From positions 49,646,676-49,710,675 of the forward strand of contig OX377205.1 of assembly GCA_947396885.1 (NCBI GenBank): a stretch of DNA of 64,000 nt, read 5' to 3'. Origin of the DNA: Heligmosomoides polygyrus polygyrus (lineage: Eukaryota > Nematoda > Chromadorea > Rhabditida > Heligmosomidae). The translations under genes and the position numbers were made by a program. Below, one piece after another: positions 44,121 to 55,524 of the stretch (position 1 is its first letter; each line of letters begins with the position of its first letter). Below the pieces are notes generated by a model. That model saw only the letters and a program-made list of their open reading frames with translations, did not search any database and was not told where the DNA came from.

Positions 44121-44206
44121 ACGTTCCTAGCCGTACCGATCAGCAGCAGTCGGGCCCAGCACCTGCTCCGACTGCTGCCGACAGGTACGGCTAGGACCGT
44201 CAGTGC
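44121..44206. repeat. Hairpin with about 30-bp arms
   Basis: CCTAGCCGTACC with CAGCAGTCGG on one side (44128-44156) is mirrored by CCGACTGCTG with GGTACGGCTAGG (44167-44195). Short MITE-like foldback; no duplication identified. Confidence 0.7.
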
Positions 44207-45355
44207 AATGATGTTTTTTGGTAAATATTCGCAATTGTCCCAGAAAACAGAAAAATTTCCCAAAATGGACGGAAAAGTAGGAACAAAGGTAAGCAAAGCT
44301 CATGGTCACAAAGTTGCCCGTGTTGCGTGCAATGAGATACTTGCAGAACTACGTATCGTTTTGCATTTCCAGAAACCTTGTGTCGACTGGGAAAGTGGAT
44401 GTGACCTCAAAGAGAATCAACCAAGGTATTCCTTTCGTTGTTGAGAAATTGGCTCTTAGCCTTTTCCTTACTAAAGTGGAGTATTGAAGGCATTCGAATA
44501 GAGAGCTTTATGGAGCACGGCGACGTGCTTTTCCTAGTGCTATCAGCCGTCTGCTCCAACCAGTCCAATATGTACTGCTTCTACTATAAGCCATCAACCG
44601 TAACCAATTCAAGTCCGAAAGAAGTTCGTAAGGTTCCCGGATAGCATTCTACCCTTCTCTCTCGAACAGAAGTATGACAGTTCTATTAGAGAAAAAGCGA
44701 CGTATCCGATAGAGCTGGATTTGGACTTGCATTTGGATTTTGGATCTACATTTGGGTTTGGGCACGTTGTGTTGCGCGCTCGATGCACTTCCTAATCACT
44801 TTCGAAGTCACAGTTTACCCATCCAGCCGTGGTTCGTGATTGAAAGCAAACAGCAAATTTCAGAAACTCGGTAGATTGATTAATGCACCTCATCCTAAGG
44901 CGACATCGATCTTTTCGGAAGGTTTTCTGTCCGTCATCGGTTAGTTCGGTGATCTAACCATTAGGCATGAGAAGTAGACACTCTGCACTAGTGTCCATTG
45001 CCATGCAGTGGATAACTAAGGCAAGCTAAGCAGAATTCTGAAAACAGCCCCAGCAAAAAGTTTGCTGCTCAGAACTTTGCAGGCATATATGACGCAGAAA
45101 ACGTACAGGTTGGAGGTTCTGGATCACACATAGAACAGTCGATGAAGGCAGCATTGGCGATATGGGCGGCCGAAACATTATTCCACAGATTCCACTCTTT
45201 AACCTTGCTCTCTCCTGCTCCTACTCTCCTAACCTTACCCTCTCCTGCCACCACGTTTTCTCTTGCCTTTAAAGCTATTTGGATGGTCCCTACTTCATAA
45301 TACGGGGCGACAAGACCTCTCATTAGTCGGCTGCTAAAAGACTACGAAGTTTCAG

Positions 45356-48300
45356 AGCCGGAGCTAACTCGTCCATAGAAAATGACCCAATTTATCGCCA
45401 AATGCTGGCCGAGAAACGACGTCCGTTGGGTGATGTTTTCATTCTTCCCATGGCGCGACCATCGAAAACACAAGACGAATACCAATTTGTCACCGATTCT
45501 GAACCTACGGATGACAAGGTGATGTTTTATCGAAAGCTCATCTCATACTGTTCTTGTATTTTTCCGAAGTTTTTTTTCAGGTGGAGTGTCAAAACTTCGT
45601 TGAGAGTCCCAGTTCTGCGGGAACGTTGATCTCTTGCACTCCTCTTCGAAGCGCTTCCAGAACAAATTCAAGACCAGCGTCCAGCACACCGCGAATTTAT
45701 AGTCGGAAGAGGCAAAGGATACGGAAACTGCTCGATGCTGAATTGTGAGTGAATCGTTTCACGCTATAGTTCCTGCTTCATTTTCTTTATTCTATAGTGT
45801 ACACTAGTAACTGTTGTACGTTTGATATGGGCCACTGTTCTTGTGAACGCCAAAACGTAAATCTGAAAGGGATGGCGATCGAGCCTTCATACTTTTTCAA
45901 TATTTCTTTTGGCTCATTTACGAAAACCGAAAGTTCGCGCTTCATATTTCTTGAGGTGCGCTAAGTTTAAAACCTGATGCGGAGGTTTCTTAAAGATGTA
46001 GATGAGTTTTTATCCATCTTTTTCGTTGGAGTCTGCCACCGCGTTAAAACCTTCAAGCAGTTTAGCTGTTTCTTTTTGCCTCCCTCGCTTGTGACAGCAT
46101 TTTATGTGTAAAAAGGCAACAACGCAAAGCAAGTCGTTTGAGGAGAGCCACCTTGCATTGTTAATCAAATGGTAAGCAGCGCAACATCGAGGCAGAGCGA
46201 GGGTAATGGATCGTCTGTAGTGAAACTGCTTTTGCCGCTACTTGAAGTGACACACTGCCGTAGTTCATAATCCGTAAGAAATCAGTACTGCAATGTTCTG
46301 CAGTGCTCGTATACATCGGATCCAACAGCTGACAGGGTTTCGCAAGGTAGTGTCCCGCCAGCTAGGATGTGAATAACGAATGACATTAATTAATACTTGT
46401 TTGGGAGGTTCCTGCATACTACTTCTACGGTGATGTGGAAGCAACTCGGATCCATGTAGGGGATATGGAATGACCTGCAGTGATCGACCGATGGATAACA
46501 AGTCAGTATTTTGCCACTCCCAGACAAGTGTGGTATCAGCCCACAAATCTCAGAGGTGTGGCAATGTGGTAGTCCTGAGCGGAAGCCAAACCGAGAGCAT
46601 CAGTGGCGACCCAGCGCCTCCTCCGTCTGCTCTGCACAGATAATTAGCTAATATTGCAAGTATACTAGGAACTGTCTCAGGCGTATGTCTGAATGGTAAA
46701 AGTGATTACCACCTCGAGAATCTCCCCCCTTCAAATAGAAGAAGGTGTGTTTCATTTTTGCAAAGTCCTTGAACGCAAGGAGTTAGCGGCCCTGAAAGTC
46801 CAGTACTGAATTGAACTGTGAGCACGAACCTAACACGTTTCTGCGCGCCCTACGTGGAGAAAAGGGAGGTGGTGAAAGACACCGGTACAAGCAGCTTGGT
46901 GGCACAGCAAGGAGTGGTAATGGTTCATAGGTACAAAGTTAGGTGTTCGATCCACGTTCCTTGCCGAATTTTTGCATTTTTAAATGTACATGCCTTGCTT
47001 GGCATGATTACGTGAGAACTGGTCTCCAAAAAATTCCGTCACGTGAGGCGTGCGCGAAACGACACGACGAAAAACTGCGCGCCGCCTCGGCACCATGCCA
47101 AGCGGACCAGTTCTCCTGCAACGGCTTGCTATCTGTCACCTTCCATACTTTCCCTATGCATATATTCCACTATGTTTCCAAGTGCGTGTTCAGTAAGAGC
47201 TTTTCAGCAGTTGCCCTCCCGTATGCAACACTGTAATTTCTATTTTGATGGGACCTTTGACTACGAGAGCATATGATGACACCAATCGACAAGTCGAGCG
47301 TGGATGGCCATTCAGTCTCACCTAGCATTGCCCACATGTTCAAAGAAGGATAGTCGATCGGTGCACAAGTCCAGTTCTACTCTACTGCCCGTCGAAGGTG
47401 TACGGCTAGACACATTGATGATGGCGAGCAATTAGTTACTGCAGTCCCAGTAGGTCAGCGAGCATAGGTTACCGTCATAATCTAGCGTATCTCTAGTCGG
47501 CGGTGCCTTGGTCTTGAAACTTTACTGGTTTACTAACCACTTAAGAAGTTTTAAATATATATATATATAGATTTCTTACTGTTGATAGGGGTGCAGAGAT
47601 ATCTTTCAAAAAGCTGATCGCGATGATTCGCCGTAATATGAGTGTACGCTCTCTTGACTATAGGACTGTCATGGGTCAATCTGAATCGACACTATTGAAC
47701 TTTCACAACCCCTAGTCCCTTGGCCGAGGTCGAGAAGAGGTTGAGAAAATTTCACTCAAACTTTGCCCCAGGGGTTATCTTGGGCGGTGATCACGAACAT
47801 GACACTCATTTTTGAAATTTCGGCCGATTGTGGCAGTTTACCACGTGCGAACGCGATCCCATTGTAAACTTTGAGGGCCCAATGTTCTTTGGATTCAAGG
47901 GCAGCAAAAATTGAGCCTACTTTTCTACTATTTGAAAACTGGAGACTCTCACAGTGGTATTCATTTTCGCCACTCAGACATACGTGCGGTGCATGCGACC
48001 CCATAGTAAGCTTTCTGGGTCCCTAACTCCTTGGGTTCAAGGACTGCAAAAATGGTATCCACTTTTCCACTATGTGAGGGGTGGAAACTCTCATAGTGGT
48101 ATTCATTTTTGCCGTTCAGACATACGCATGAGACAGTTCCCTTGTAAGCTAAAGAAAAGTTACTGTGTTTATTAATGCCAACAATAATAACTATAACAAT
48201 AACAGAAGCCAGTCTGAACATGAAATAAAAAAGTTAAAGAAAATGGTAGCGCAGGGGACTTCAGATTTTACTTCAAAGTTGACATTGATGAGAACTTCAT

Positions 48301-48592
48301 TACAAATCGAGAGCTTTAACATTGGAAGTGCTTCTGTTCTAGACTTGAAAATAATCTACGCGTTATTTCTGTACTCGTAATCTAGCTGAAGTGCTCTAGT
48401 TTATGCATGAAGCACAATAATCTTTTGGAAGAGTAAATTCCATTCTTAATGTCATTACTTCAATTTTCAGAGACATTCGGTCTTCCCAAAGTGACGACGA
48501 TCAAGAATTTGTTCCTGAATTGACTGTGTCGACCTATGAGTCCCTTTGCAAGTTACAACCTGTGCTGACAATGAATTTACGTCCTCGTAAAG
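45356..48592 (+). CDS. Unrecognised spliced host gene, three consecutive exons
   Basis: Exons 45356-45518, 45581-45744 and 48471-48592, joined by introns of 62 nt (GTGATG...TTTTTTTCAG) and 2726 nt (GTGAGT...ATTTTCAG). Phases fit at both junctions. The peptide is polar: YRQMLAEKRRPLGDVFILPM, then a Ser/Arg-rich part (ASRTNSRPASSTPRIYSRKR), then an acidic part (SSQSDDDQEFVPELTVSTYE) ending near NLRPRKG with donor GTATGG. It looks like a disordered nuclear-type region. I do not know the family. A possible upstream exon pair lies at 44262-44421. The long intron carries a Mutator-like MITE and a Merlin-like fragment. Confidence 0.5.
47006..47123. mobile_element. 118-bp Mutator-like MITE
   Basis: Ends GATTACGTGAGAACTGGTC and complement of CGTTGCAGGAGAACTGGTC. 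Flanks GCTTGGCAT and GCTTGCTAT match at 7 of 9. Internal deletion derivative of the 201-bp form. Confidence 0.7.
47688..47860 (+). mobile_element. Merlin-like element, left-end fragment
   Basis: ACACTATTGAACTTTCACAA followed by GAGAAGAGGT and GGTGATCACGAA... matches the left end of 37897. No right end found. Confidence 0.5.
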
Positions 48593-49084
48593 GTATGGTT
48601 CACAAGAACTTTGAGTTTGGTGAAGTTTTGATAATGTATTCTTTGTGTTGCTGACCGTCCTCAAATCTCATTGCATTTTGTGACACTTTCTTATGGTTGT
48701 AAAACACTCAGTGAAATTTTTCTTACGACTGATGGGCGCTATTGGATATCGACGCCTGCTGTGCCATCACATTATCTCGCGGCGAAATCCCGCCGCTTCC
48801 GCGTGCGCGGTCCGGCGCACGACGTTTTGTGATGTATGGCTTTTTCGAGTCTTTCATGTTTTTCGCTCCAGATCCATGTGCGTGAAGGCAGTGAAAGTTT
48901 CTTGAAGGAGGGATACATGACAGAAGGCAGTTACTTTGCTGGTTATCATGAAGGCGTGTACCTGGTTATGAGTGAGTAGTACAAGACAAAGAAAAATTGA
49001 AGCACACTAATGAAAAGAATAGCAACGCTAAGGCGAAGAAGTGGTCATCTTAATAATCTTAATATCAGTTGATTTTAGTTATGT

Positions 49085-49510
49085 TTCTTCAGATTAAGCA
49101 CTTCAGATTGGGGCTCTCATGATCTGTTTCTCGCCACATAGAGCACGGGCACTTCGGAGAATAAATCGCATGCATGCGATAGAAGATGGATGGGCTTCAT
49201 AGGAGCAGTGAAGATTCTGCGTTACCATATCCCAATGAATAAATAAATATCACGCTGCACCAGTCTATATAGTAAAACAAGTAATTTACTTAACCAGTGA
49301 ACGTCTGGTTAAGTAAAATACTGGTTTTACTATATAGACTCAGCCAATGTACAAGTCAGCGCTTTATCCTTCCGAGACAAGTCTGGTACCAATTCACTGA
49401 CTCCGGAGGGATGGAAGGCTTGGTTGGCCTGGGCTGGAAATCCGAACCACCAGGAACCTGGTATCGGGTGCAGGCGACGGTCGGCGCCTCTTTCGAATGC
49501 GCTACACACC
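49085..49510. repeat. Dispersed repeats and a hairpin
   Basis: 49085-49260 matches 56025-56235 and the complement of 12530-12690. 49268-49340 is a hairpin with TCTATATAGTAAAAC at both outer ends and ACTTAACCAG/CTGGTTAAGT inside. 49345-49510 shares CAGCGCTTTATCCTTCCGA and downstream words with 12190-12330 and 59155-59175. Confidence 0.55.
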
Positions 49511-49517
49511 CTATATA

Positions 49518-50776
49518 TTAGGTTGGAAAAAAAGTCTTTTCATTTTTTCAAAGATTTATTACTTCACACCTACAAAGTCAAATCAATTGAAATAATCTCC
49601 ATTTTGTTCCACTACACTATTCCAAAGACTGGGTAATTTTCTAATTCCTCTCGCATAGAAGACTGCAGTTCTGGAGTCGAACCATTGCTGAATCCAATTT
49701 TTGAGGTCGTCATCCGTTTCAAAATATTTCTCTCCAATTTCTTGCTTGAGAGCACGGAAAAGATGGTAGTCGGTAGGAGCGAGGTCAGGGCTATACGGTG
49801 GATGTTGCATTACCTCCCACCCCAGCTCCTTTATTGTTTCTCTTGTGAGTCTTGCAACATGTGGCTTTGCATTGTCATGCAGGATCATCACCTTTGACTT
49901 CTCCGGCCTCTTTTCTTGGAGAGCTGCGGCGACTTTGTGGAGTTGGCCACTGTATGTGGCAGCAGTAAGTGTCTCTCCACTTCTGAGAGTTTCCCAGTAA
50001 ATCACTCCTCTGATGTCCCACCAAACACTCAAGAGAATCTTCCTTTCGTGAACATTGGGCTTGAGATCAGGCTCAGGATTCTCTCCTTTTTGTACCCATT
50101 GCCTTTTCCTCGGAAGTTGGCACACAGAACCCAGGACTCTTCGCCTGTCACAATCCGCGGAAGAAACGATTTTCTTCCTTATCTGGACAGAAGAGAAGCA
50201 GCGATGGAGAGCCGTCGACCTTTCTGAGTGTCTGACAGGGCATGTGGAATCCAAGCTCCAAATTTCCATGAAAGCCAAGATTCTTCAGATGGATCCCCAC
50301 TATCCTATGAGACACTTCGAGCTTCTCTGCCAGCTGACGTGTCGTCTGCCTACTATCGGTACGAAGAACACGGAGTAGTTCAGTGTCGTCCAATTCAGTT
50401 GGCCTTTCTGACCTTGCTTTGTCCTCGAGTGAATAATCTCCCTTTGAAAACTTTCCGAACCATTCATAACAGGTGCGATAAGTAATAGATCCCAAGCCAT
50501 ATACATCGTTAATTTGGTCGGCTGTCTGACGTGCTGTAGATCCTTTAATGAATTCATGAAGGATGACGTGTCGAAAATGGCCATGAGGTAGATCTGGCAT
50601 TGAGTCCGGAAGATTGGATGGATAACGAAACACAAGAATTGTCTTGACCTATGTTCGCGTGCGAACGGTAGACAAGTGTGATAGGATTACGAAATCAGCA
50701 ATCAATATTGGCTAGCGCGTTTACAAGGAGCGCGGGAAAAAATTTCGAAGTGTGAAGGGATTTTTTTCCAACCTAA
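49518..50776 (-). mobile_element. Mariner element 2, inactive, TA duplication
   Basis: Starts TTAGGTTGGAAAAAAAGTC after TA (49516-49517) and ends with the complement before TA (50777-50778); 1259 bp, the usual mariner size. Minus-strand transposase: N-terminal helix-turn-helix (TTRQLAEKLEVSHRIVGIHL) at 50633-50340, C-terminal HDNAKPHVARLTRE and YSPDLAPTDYHLFRALKQEI at 49890-49740. Frame breaks after HLKNLGF and at the NFRG/PRKRQW boundary, a TAA after ASLLSR, and the first catalytic Asp block reads TGEESW instead of TGDE. All of these are shared with the copy at 30745. Confidence 0.92.
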
Positions 50777-50789
50777 TATATATATACCA

Positions 50790-51180
50790 GCGTCGGTCGC
50801 CGGCGCCGACGCTGGAGTGTGCGGGCCACGCCAGGCTAGCCGGCTTCGCCGGCATCGCACCGCGGGTCACGCCGGGCTAGCCGGCTCCGCCGGCGTCGGG
50901 TATGGCGGGTACGCTAGGGACGTAGCCAAACCTAGCTACGGATGCTTCCTCACCCAGCGTCGGTCGCCGGCTCCGCCGGCGCCGACGCTGGAGTGTGCGG
51001 GCCACGCCAGGCTAGCCGGCTTCGCCGGCATCGCACCCGCGGGTCACGCCGGGCTAGCCGGCTCCGCCGGCGTCGGGTATGGCGGGTCACGCTAGGGACG
51101 TAGCCAAACCTAGCTACGGATGCTTCCTCACCCAGCGTCGGTCGCCGGCTCCGCCGGCATCCAACGCTGGATAAGGAAGC
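50790..51180. repeat. 178-bp GC-rich tandem repeat with hairpins
   Basis: GATGCTTCCTCACCCAGCG begins units at 50941 and 51119. Units contain several GCCGGC(T/G)(T/C)CGCCGGC hairpins. Related to 42437-43300 in opposite orientation. Confidence 0.75.
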
Positions 51181-51184
51181 ATCC

Positions 51185-52340
51185 GTAGCGTCGAGCACGT
51201 TGAAACTTACGCCTACTCCAGACTGATTCCTAGCTTCGTACCACTCACTCAGCATGCCTTCGAAAAGTTCACCGCAGCTTTTAATCGACTGATAGTGTAT
51301 AAGCCATTTAATCACAAAGGTGGGATATGTATGTTCCTCACCGTTGTGTTTGTTGTTCAACTTCTGCTATCACACGACTAAAAATCCGACAGCTTGGAAG
51401 GGTGTAGAAAGTAGAAAGTTTATGTGGGCGGGAGAAACTAATGGGCTCAATCCAACCAACTTAGAATGGGAGAATCTTACTTACAGCCTACAGAATCAGG
51501 CGCAAAACGCTCGGGTGGACAGGGCTCATCGTGTTAAGTGGTTGTCAGCCCCTTTAAGAAGCACACGAGTAGATATAAGTGGTACAACTAGCAGTGGGGA
51601 TCAAATAGGCTGGGGCGGGAGGTCCACGATGTAGGAACGCCCAATCCGTCGTTTTGTGCTGTATGAAGATTCAAAATTATCAGCAGCACTGGTGGGTTCT
51701 AGCCCTATGGTGAACCAAGTTAGATCACTTCTGCTGTGAACGGGCATATATGTGCCTTCCTACCAAAGGGCATACTCTAACGTGTAGAGCGAGGAGCACT
51801 AGAATAGGGCCGCAGATTCTCACCACAATACTGACATCAACTTAAGACTCTCGAAGAGAAACAAAGTGAAACGGTGGCAAAGGCAGTAACGAAGAGCGGC
51901 AGTATGGATTAACACAGCAGGAGCTGTTCTCAAAAAAGGGAAGGCGGAAGCTCGCACACATCAGAAGGTTATGCCCGAACACAGAGAAAGTAGCAAGAAC
52001 AGGAATGAGCTGTGACCTCGGCCATGCACACAGGCGGCAGAGTTGTACCCTGCGGTAACACAACTGTAGCAGCACCTAATTGCAAGCACTAATTGACCGG
52101 TAGCAAGGACAGGAGCCTTCAAGGGGGTGAGTTCGAAGCAGTAGCCACCCAACACGTGCGCGGGCAGAGCCGCGGCGCCGGCCAGTTTCGCAACGCCTCA
52201 CGTGTCCTCCTCGGCAGCGGCGATTGCTCACCTCCCTGCGCTCCCCTTCGGAGAGAGAAGTCGAGAACCTGCCTCAAACTTGGGTGATTAAACCATCGAT
52301 CCCGCGGAGTTTACGAAGTTTCCCACGGTCACGTTGAGAC
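51185..52340. other. No gene recognised
   Basis: A 104-codon frame at 51320-51634 is the longest on the plus strand but has no match I know and no splice context. Confidence 0.3.
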
Positions 52341-52344
52341 AAAA

Positions 52345-52368
52345 AAAACCTCCTCTATTATATATGGT

Positions 52369-52434
<66 letters not shown>
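52345..52434. repeat. TA dinucleotide microsatellite
   Basis: Nearly pure TA repeats of about 65 bases (52372-52434) adjoining the transposon end GGGTGCGTAAAAAGC. A natural hot spot for TA-targeting elements. Confidence 0.9.
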
Positions 52435-52435
52435 G

Positions 52436-52980
52436 GGTGCGTAAAAAGCAAAGACACACTAAACGTAAACGTTAGAAATAACAACACATTGTAAAATTTA
52501 GCAAGTTTATATACAAAATGTCAACAGTGATCTAGCGAACGGAATAGCATCATTTGTATTTTAAGGGCTTCTTTGCTGCGAATGCAGGGGCGAAGACGAC
52601 GAGGAAAGGCATCGACTGTGCGCCGCAAGTCCCCGCCTTTTTCAACTTTTTTCAACAATTCATTGCGGATTTCGTCGGCTTTCTCTTGCACGTTGCCGGA
52701 GAACTGGTCCGCTTGGCATAGTGCCGAGGCGGCGCGCGGTTTTTCGTCGTGTCGTCTCGTGCACTCCACGCCTCCCTTTTCGCCACACCCCGGAGTCCCT
52801 TCCCTAGCCCAATCTGGAGAGTCACTCTGCTCGTCTGACTCTCGCCGCTCGCGCGTGACGGAACTTTTCGGGGACCAGTTCACATGTAATCTCTCTTGCA
52901 TAGCGCTGTACAGCTTTCAAAAGAATGATTTGCTCTATCAGAGCATGTATGCATTTCTCTTCTCATCCTGAATTTTTTAC
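52436..52980 (-). pseudogene. Tc1/mariner-type transposase C-terminus, interrupted
   Basis: Minus-strand frame ending at 52521: QEKADEIRNELLKKVEKGG, RRTVDAFPRRLRPCIRS, the C-terminal helix pattern of IS630/Tc1-mariner transposases. The element end GGGTGCGTAAAAAGCAAAGA lies at 52435. The frame is split by the 201-bp MITE (52691-52891). The catalytic part is gone. Superfamily assignment is tentative because no DDE motif survives. Confidence 0.5.
52691..52891. mobile_element. 201-bp Mutator-like MITE with perfect 9-bp duplication
   Basis: Ends CGTTGCCGGAGAACTGGTCC and complement of GATTACATGTGAACTGGTCC; TCTCTTGCA at 52682-52690 and 52892-52900. Removing it restores the transposase frame around MQEKADE. 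Reference form of the family. Confidence 0.88.
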
Positions 52981-52996
52981 TTGGTGGAAGTTTATT

Positions 52997-53034
52997 GGCC
53001 TGACGTTTCTACCGCCTCGTCGTCTTCAGAGGCC
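52997..53034 (-). ncRNA. Decayed hammerhead-type motif
   Basis: Retains GGCCT, CTGAAGAC, GAAACGTC and AGGCC as in 30316, but the stem II segment (GACGAGGCGGTA) no longer pairs well. Probably inactive. Confidence 0.5.
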
Positions 53035-53280
53035 TAACAACGGTTCGAGGCTTTATCTCTGCAACCTATCCGACCAAGCATCTCACCCAAGCCAGCGTTT
53101 CTGACCTAATGCCGGAAACGCAATGCGAAAACGCGAAAGGTAACGACGAACTCACACGATGCTCCACCGCCTGAGTGTAGCGATTGCACTACCACTCTTC
53201 GTCAGTGAGACCAATAGCGAATGAGTCATACTACGAGATCGTCATACACTAGTAGTATTGAGGGCATCACATCGCTCCTG

Positions 53281-53458
53281 GGGCCGGATTCATCAAAGTT
53301 ACTGCAGTAACTTTAACGGAGAATTGTAAGCGAGAAGCTCAGATAACGCGGCTTATCGCTCACCAATTCGCTCGCTCGCTTGATAAGCCGCGTTATCTGA
53401 GCTTCTTGCTTACAATTCTCCTTTAAAGTTACCGCAGTAACTTTGATGAATCCGGCCC
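53281..53458. mobile_element. 178-bp Harbinger-like MITE, CTG duplication
   Basis: Long inverted repeats starting GGGCCGGATTCATCAAAG; CTG at 53278-53280 and 53459-53461. The arms extend through TTACTGCAGTAACTTT and a second inverted segment, so almost the whole element is foldback. Confidence 0.85.
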
Positions 53459-53515
53459 CTGGTCATTCTCAGAGCTCGCACTGCGGTGCAAACAGGGCGA
53501 GATCACTTGTTATGA

Positions 53516-55190
53516 GCAGACCGCCATCGGTCGCGATTACTGATCCCAGGTACTTGAATACCGAAGTATGTGGCAGCTGAATGCCATTTACCTTAATAGA
53601 GCTGGACTCATCTTCGTCAGTCGTCATATACTCGGTCTTTTTGACATTGAGTTTGAATCCAAATTTTTCCAAGCGAGAGCACCAATCTTGTACCTGCCGC
53701 TGGAGTTCAATCTTTTCTTCGCAAGCGAGCATTACATCGTCGGCGTAAAGCAACGTCCAAGGGGCTGGCCGCTGAAGATCACGTGATATGGCATCTGTAA
53801 CGACGATGAAGAGCAGTGGGGAGAGCGCAGAACCTTGATCCGACAGAGATAGGAAACTCCATCTTCTCCTCGAACAAGAGTAGAGCAGCCGCACCCACTC
53901 AGTAAGCTCTTCGGGACATTATCTGTCTTAAAGCATACCATATCACTTCACGCGGAATACGATCGAAGGTGTTCTCCAAGTCCAGGAAGGCAAGATGGGC
54001 CGCTTCTGTTCCTCGCGGTGCCTTTCTATAAATAGGCGAACGGCGTGTATTGCATCGATAGTGCCAAACCCAGGTACGAAACCACTGATTGGTAGAAAGC
54101 TGGGCGACGTCACGAATGCGTCCATCAACAATTCGCTCAAAGATCTTCATGCTGCGTGAAAGCACACGAATTGTACGGTAGCTTGTGCAATCTGCTGGGC
54201 TGCCATTCTTCCTCCAAATCGGAATCGTCGTACTTACTATCAGGTAGTTTCTCGTCCACAACGACCTGTTTGAAGAACACACCGTCAGCCATCCAGCTGG
54301 GTATCGGGATTTCGACTTCCACAAATTGGCCGCCAAGTCATCAGGCCCGTAGCCTTGCCTGGTTTCATCTTTTTTAAAGTAAAACCGCTTCTGTCTCCTC
54401 AACAGTGGTTTTCTAAACGGAACCGTACACGGGGGGAGCAGATGGAATGGCTGGATGGGCAAACTCTACAGTCGAGATTTGCTCGAAGTAGTTGCGCCAT
54501 CGTTCCAAGGCCATTTTGCAGGCCACTAGGAGAAGACCATTCCCACCATTGACGTCTGTAAGGGGTGTAGGAAGGTATAGTTGGATTAAGGGATGAAACT
54601 GAGATATAACACGTCAAAGAACTTTTCAACATCCTCGGCCTGGCGATGACGGACCTTTGCGATCCGATAAAGAAATCGCTTGCGATCGCGCGACTCAAGT
54701 CTCTCGTTGACATCATTGTAATGAGTGGCTCTTGCAACGGCCACTGCCCTCTTGGCCGATTTCTTCGCTTCCTGGTACAAGCGCCATTCCTCGGCTGTTT
54801 TGTCTCCTAGGAATGCATGGTAACCTCTTCTTCTCAAGGACTTTTTCTTTAACTTCGTTAGTTCTCCGCCATGACTGCATGTCGACTTTACGCCGTCCCG
54901 GTTTCGAACTGCCAAGTTCGGAGCGTGCAGCATCTAGCATGGCTTCGGTAATACCCCGCCAGGTTTCTTCCACGGTCGTGGCCGTTGGCAACCGAATGCG
55001 AGATGTCACAGCTGCTTCATTCTCCTTCAATCGCCACCAATTAATTCTTGCTTGGCCGCAACGCTTGGTCTGCCTGGTAGGAGCGATTTTCATAGTGCAG
55101 ATCAGCGATCGATGTTGCGTGGCGACCGCCTCGTACGGCACGATCTTCGCGTCAGTGACTAACCCTTGGTCTCTATTCCTCACAACCCCT
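53516..55190 (-). pseudogene. RTE-clade LINE remnant, second copy
   Basis: Collinear with 24894-23250 of the better copy: RNRDQGLVTDAKIVPYE (55180), RQAEDVEKFF (54640), GYGPDDLAANLWKS (54350), FDRIPREVIWYAL (53960), QGSALSPLLFIVV and the catalytic YADD (53740), NVKKTEYMTTDEDESS and VFKYLGSVIATDGG (53530). Multiple frameshifts and small deletions; the endonuclease and the C-terminus are missing. Both ends are abrupt fusions. Confidence 0.9.
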
Positions 55191-55191
55191 T

Positions 55192-55520
55192 CGCACGCTG
55201 AACAACGTCTTCGGCATATCTTAAGAATCCCTACGCATGTTGGATGACGTCTGCGGCACGTCTTCTAAATCCCTATGCATTTTGGGCAACATGCCAAGGC
55301 GTTGTCCAACGTGCGTCGGGATTCAGAAGACGCGCCGAAGACGTCGCCTAACGTGTGTAGTAATTTAAAGGACGTGCCGCACACGTCATTCAACGTGAGT
55401 AGGAATTCAGAAGAAGCGCTGAAGACGTCGTCTAATGTGAGTAAGAATTTAGAAGACGTGCCAAAGACGTCGTCCAACATTGGTCGAGATTCAGACGACC
55501 TGCCGTAGACGTTGTTCAGA
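55192..55520. repeat. 42-bp minisatellite in head-to-head arrangement
   Basis: About seven units. Units left of about 55290 carry CACGTCTTCTAAATCCC; those to the right carry the complement, so the array flips. The plus frame 55275-55508 reads a 14-residue repeat, NVSKNLEDVPKTSS-like. Confidence 0.75.
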
Positions 55521-55524
55521 GTGC

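Larger units (their letters stand above)
45745..48470 (+). other. Long intron with transposon fragments
   Basis: Apart from the elements listed at 47006 and 47688, holds no recognised gene. 47990-48130 repeats a block of 47940-47990 (GTGGTATTCATTTT...GACATACG). Confidence 0.4.
52976..53515 (-). pseudogene. Penelope-like element 3' remnant
   Basis: The minus strand ends the coding part with TSDLALFAPQCEL and stop at 53469, the counterpart of TSDFLPFVPHCEL in the intact copy, followed by the 3' segment and the hammerhead-like motif at 53034. It is interrupted by a CTG-flanked MITE and fused on its 5' side to an RTE remnant at about 53516. Confidence 0.72.

Noticed and set aside
52345..52434. 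Telomere or origin-like sequence
   Set aside because: Simple TA microsatellite beside a transposon end.
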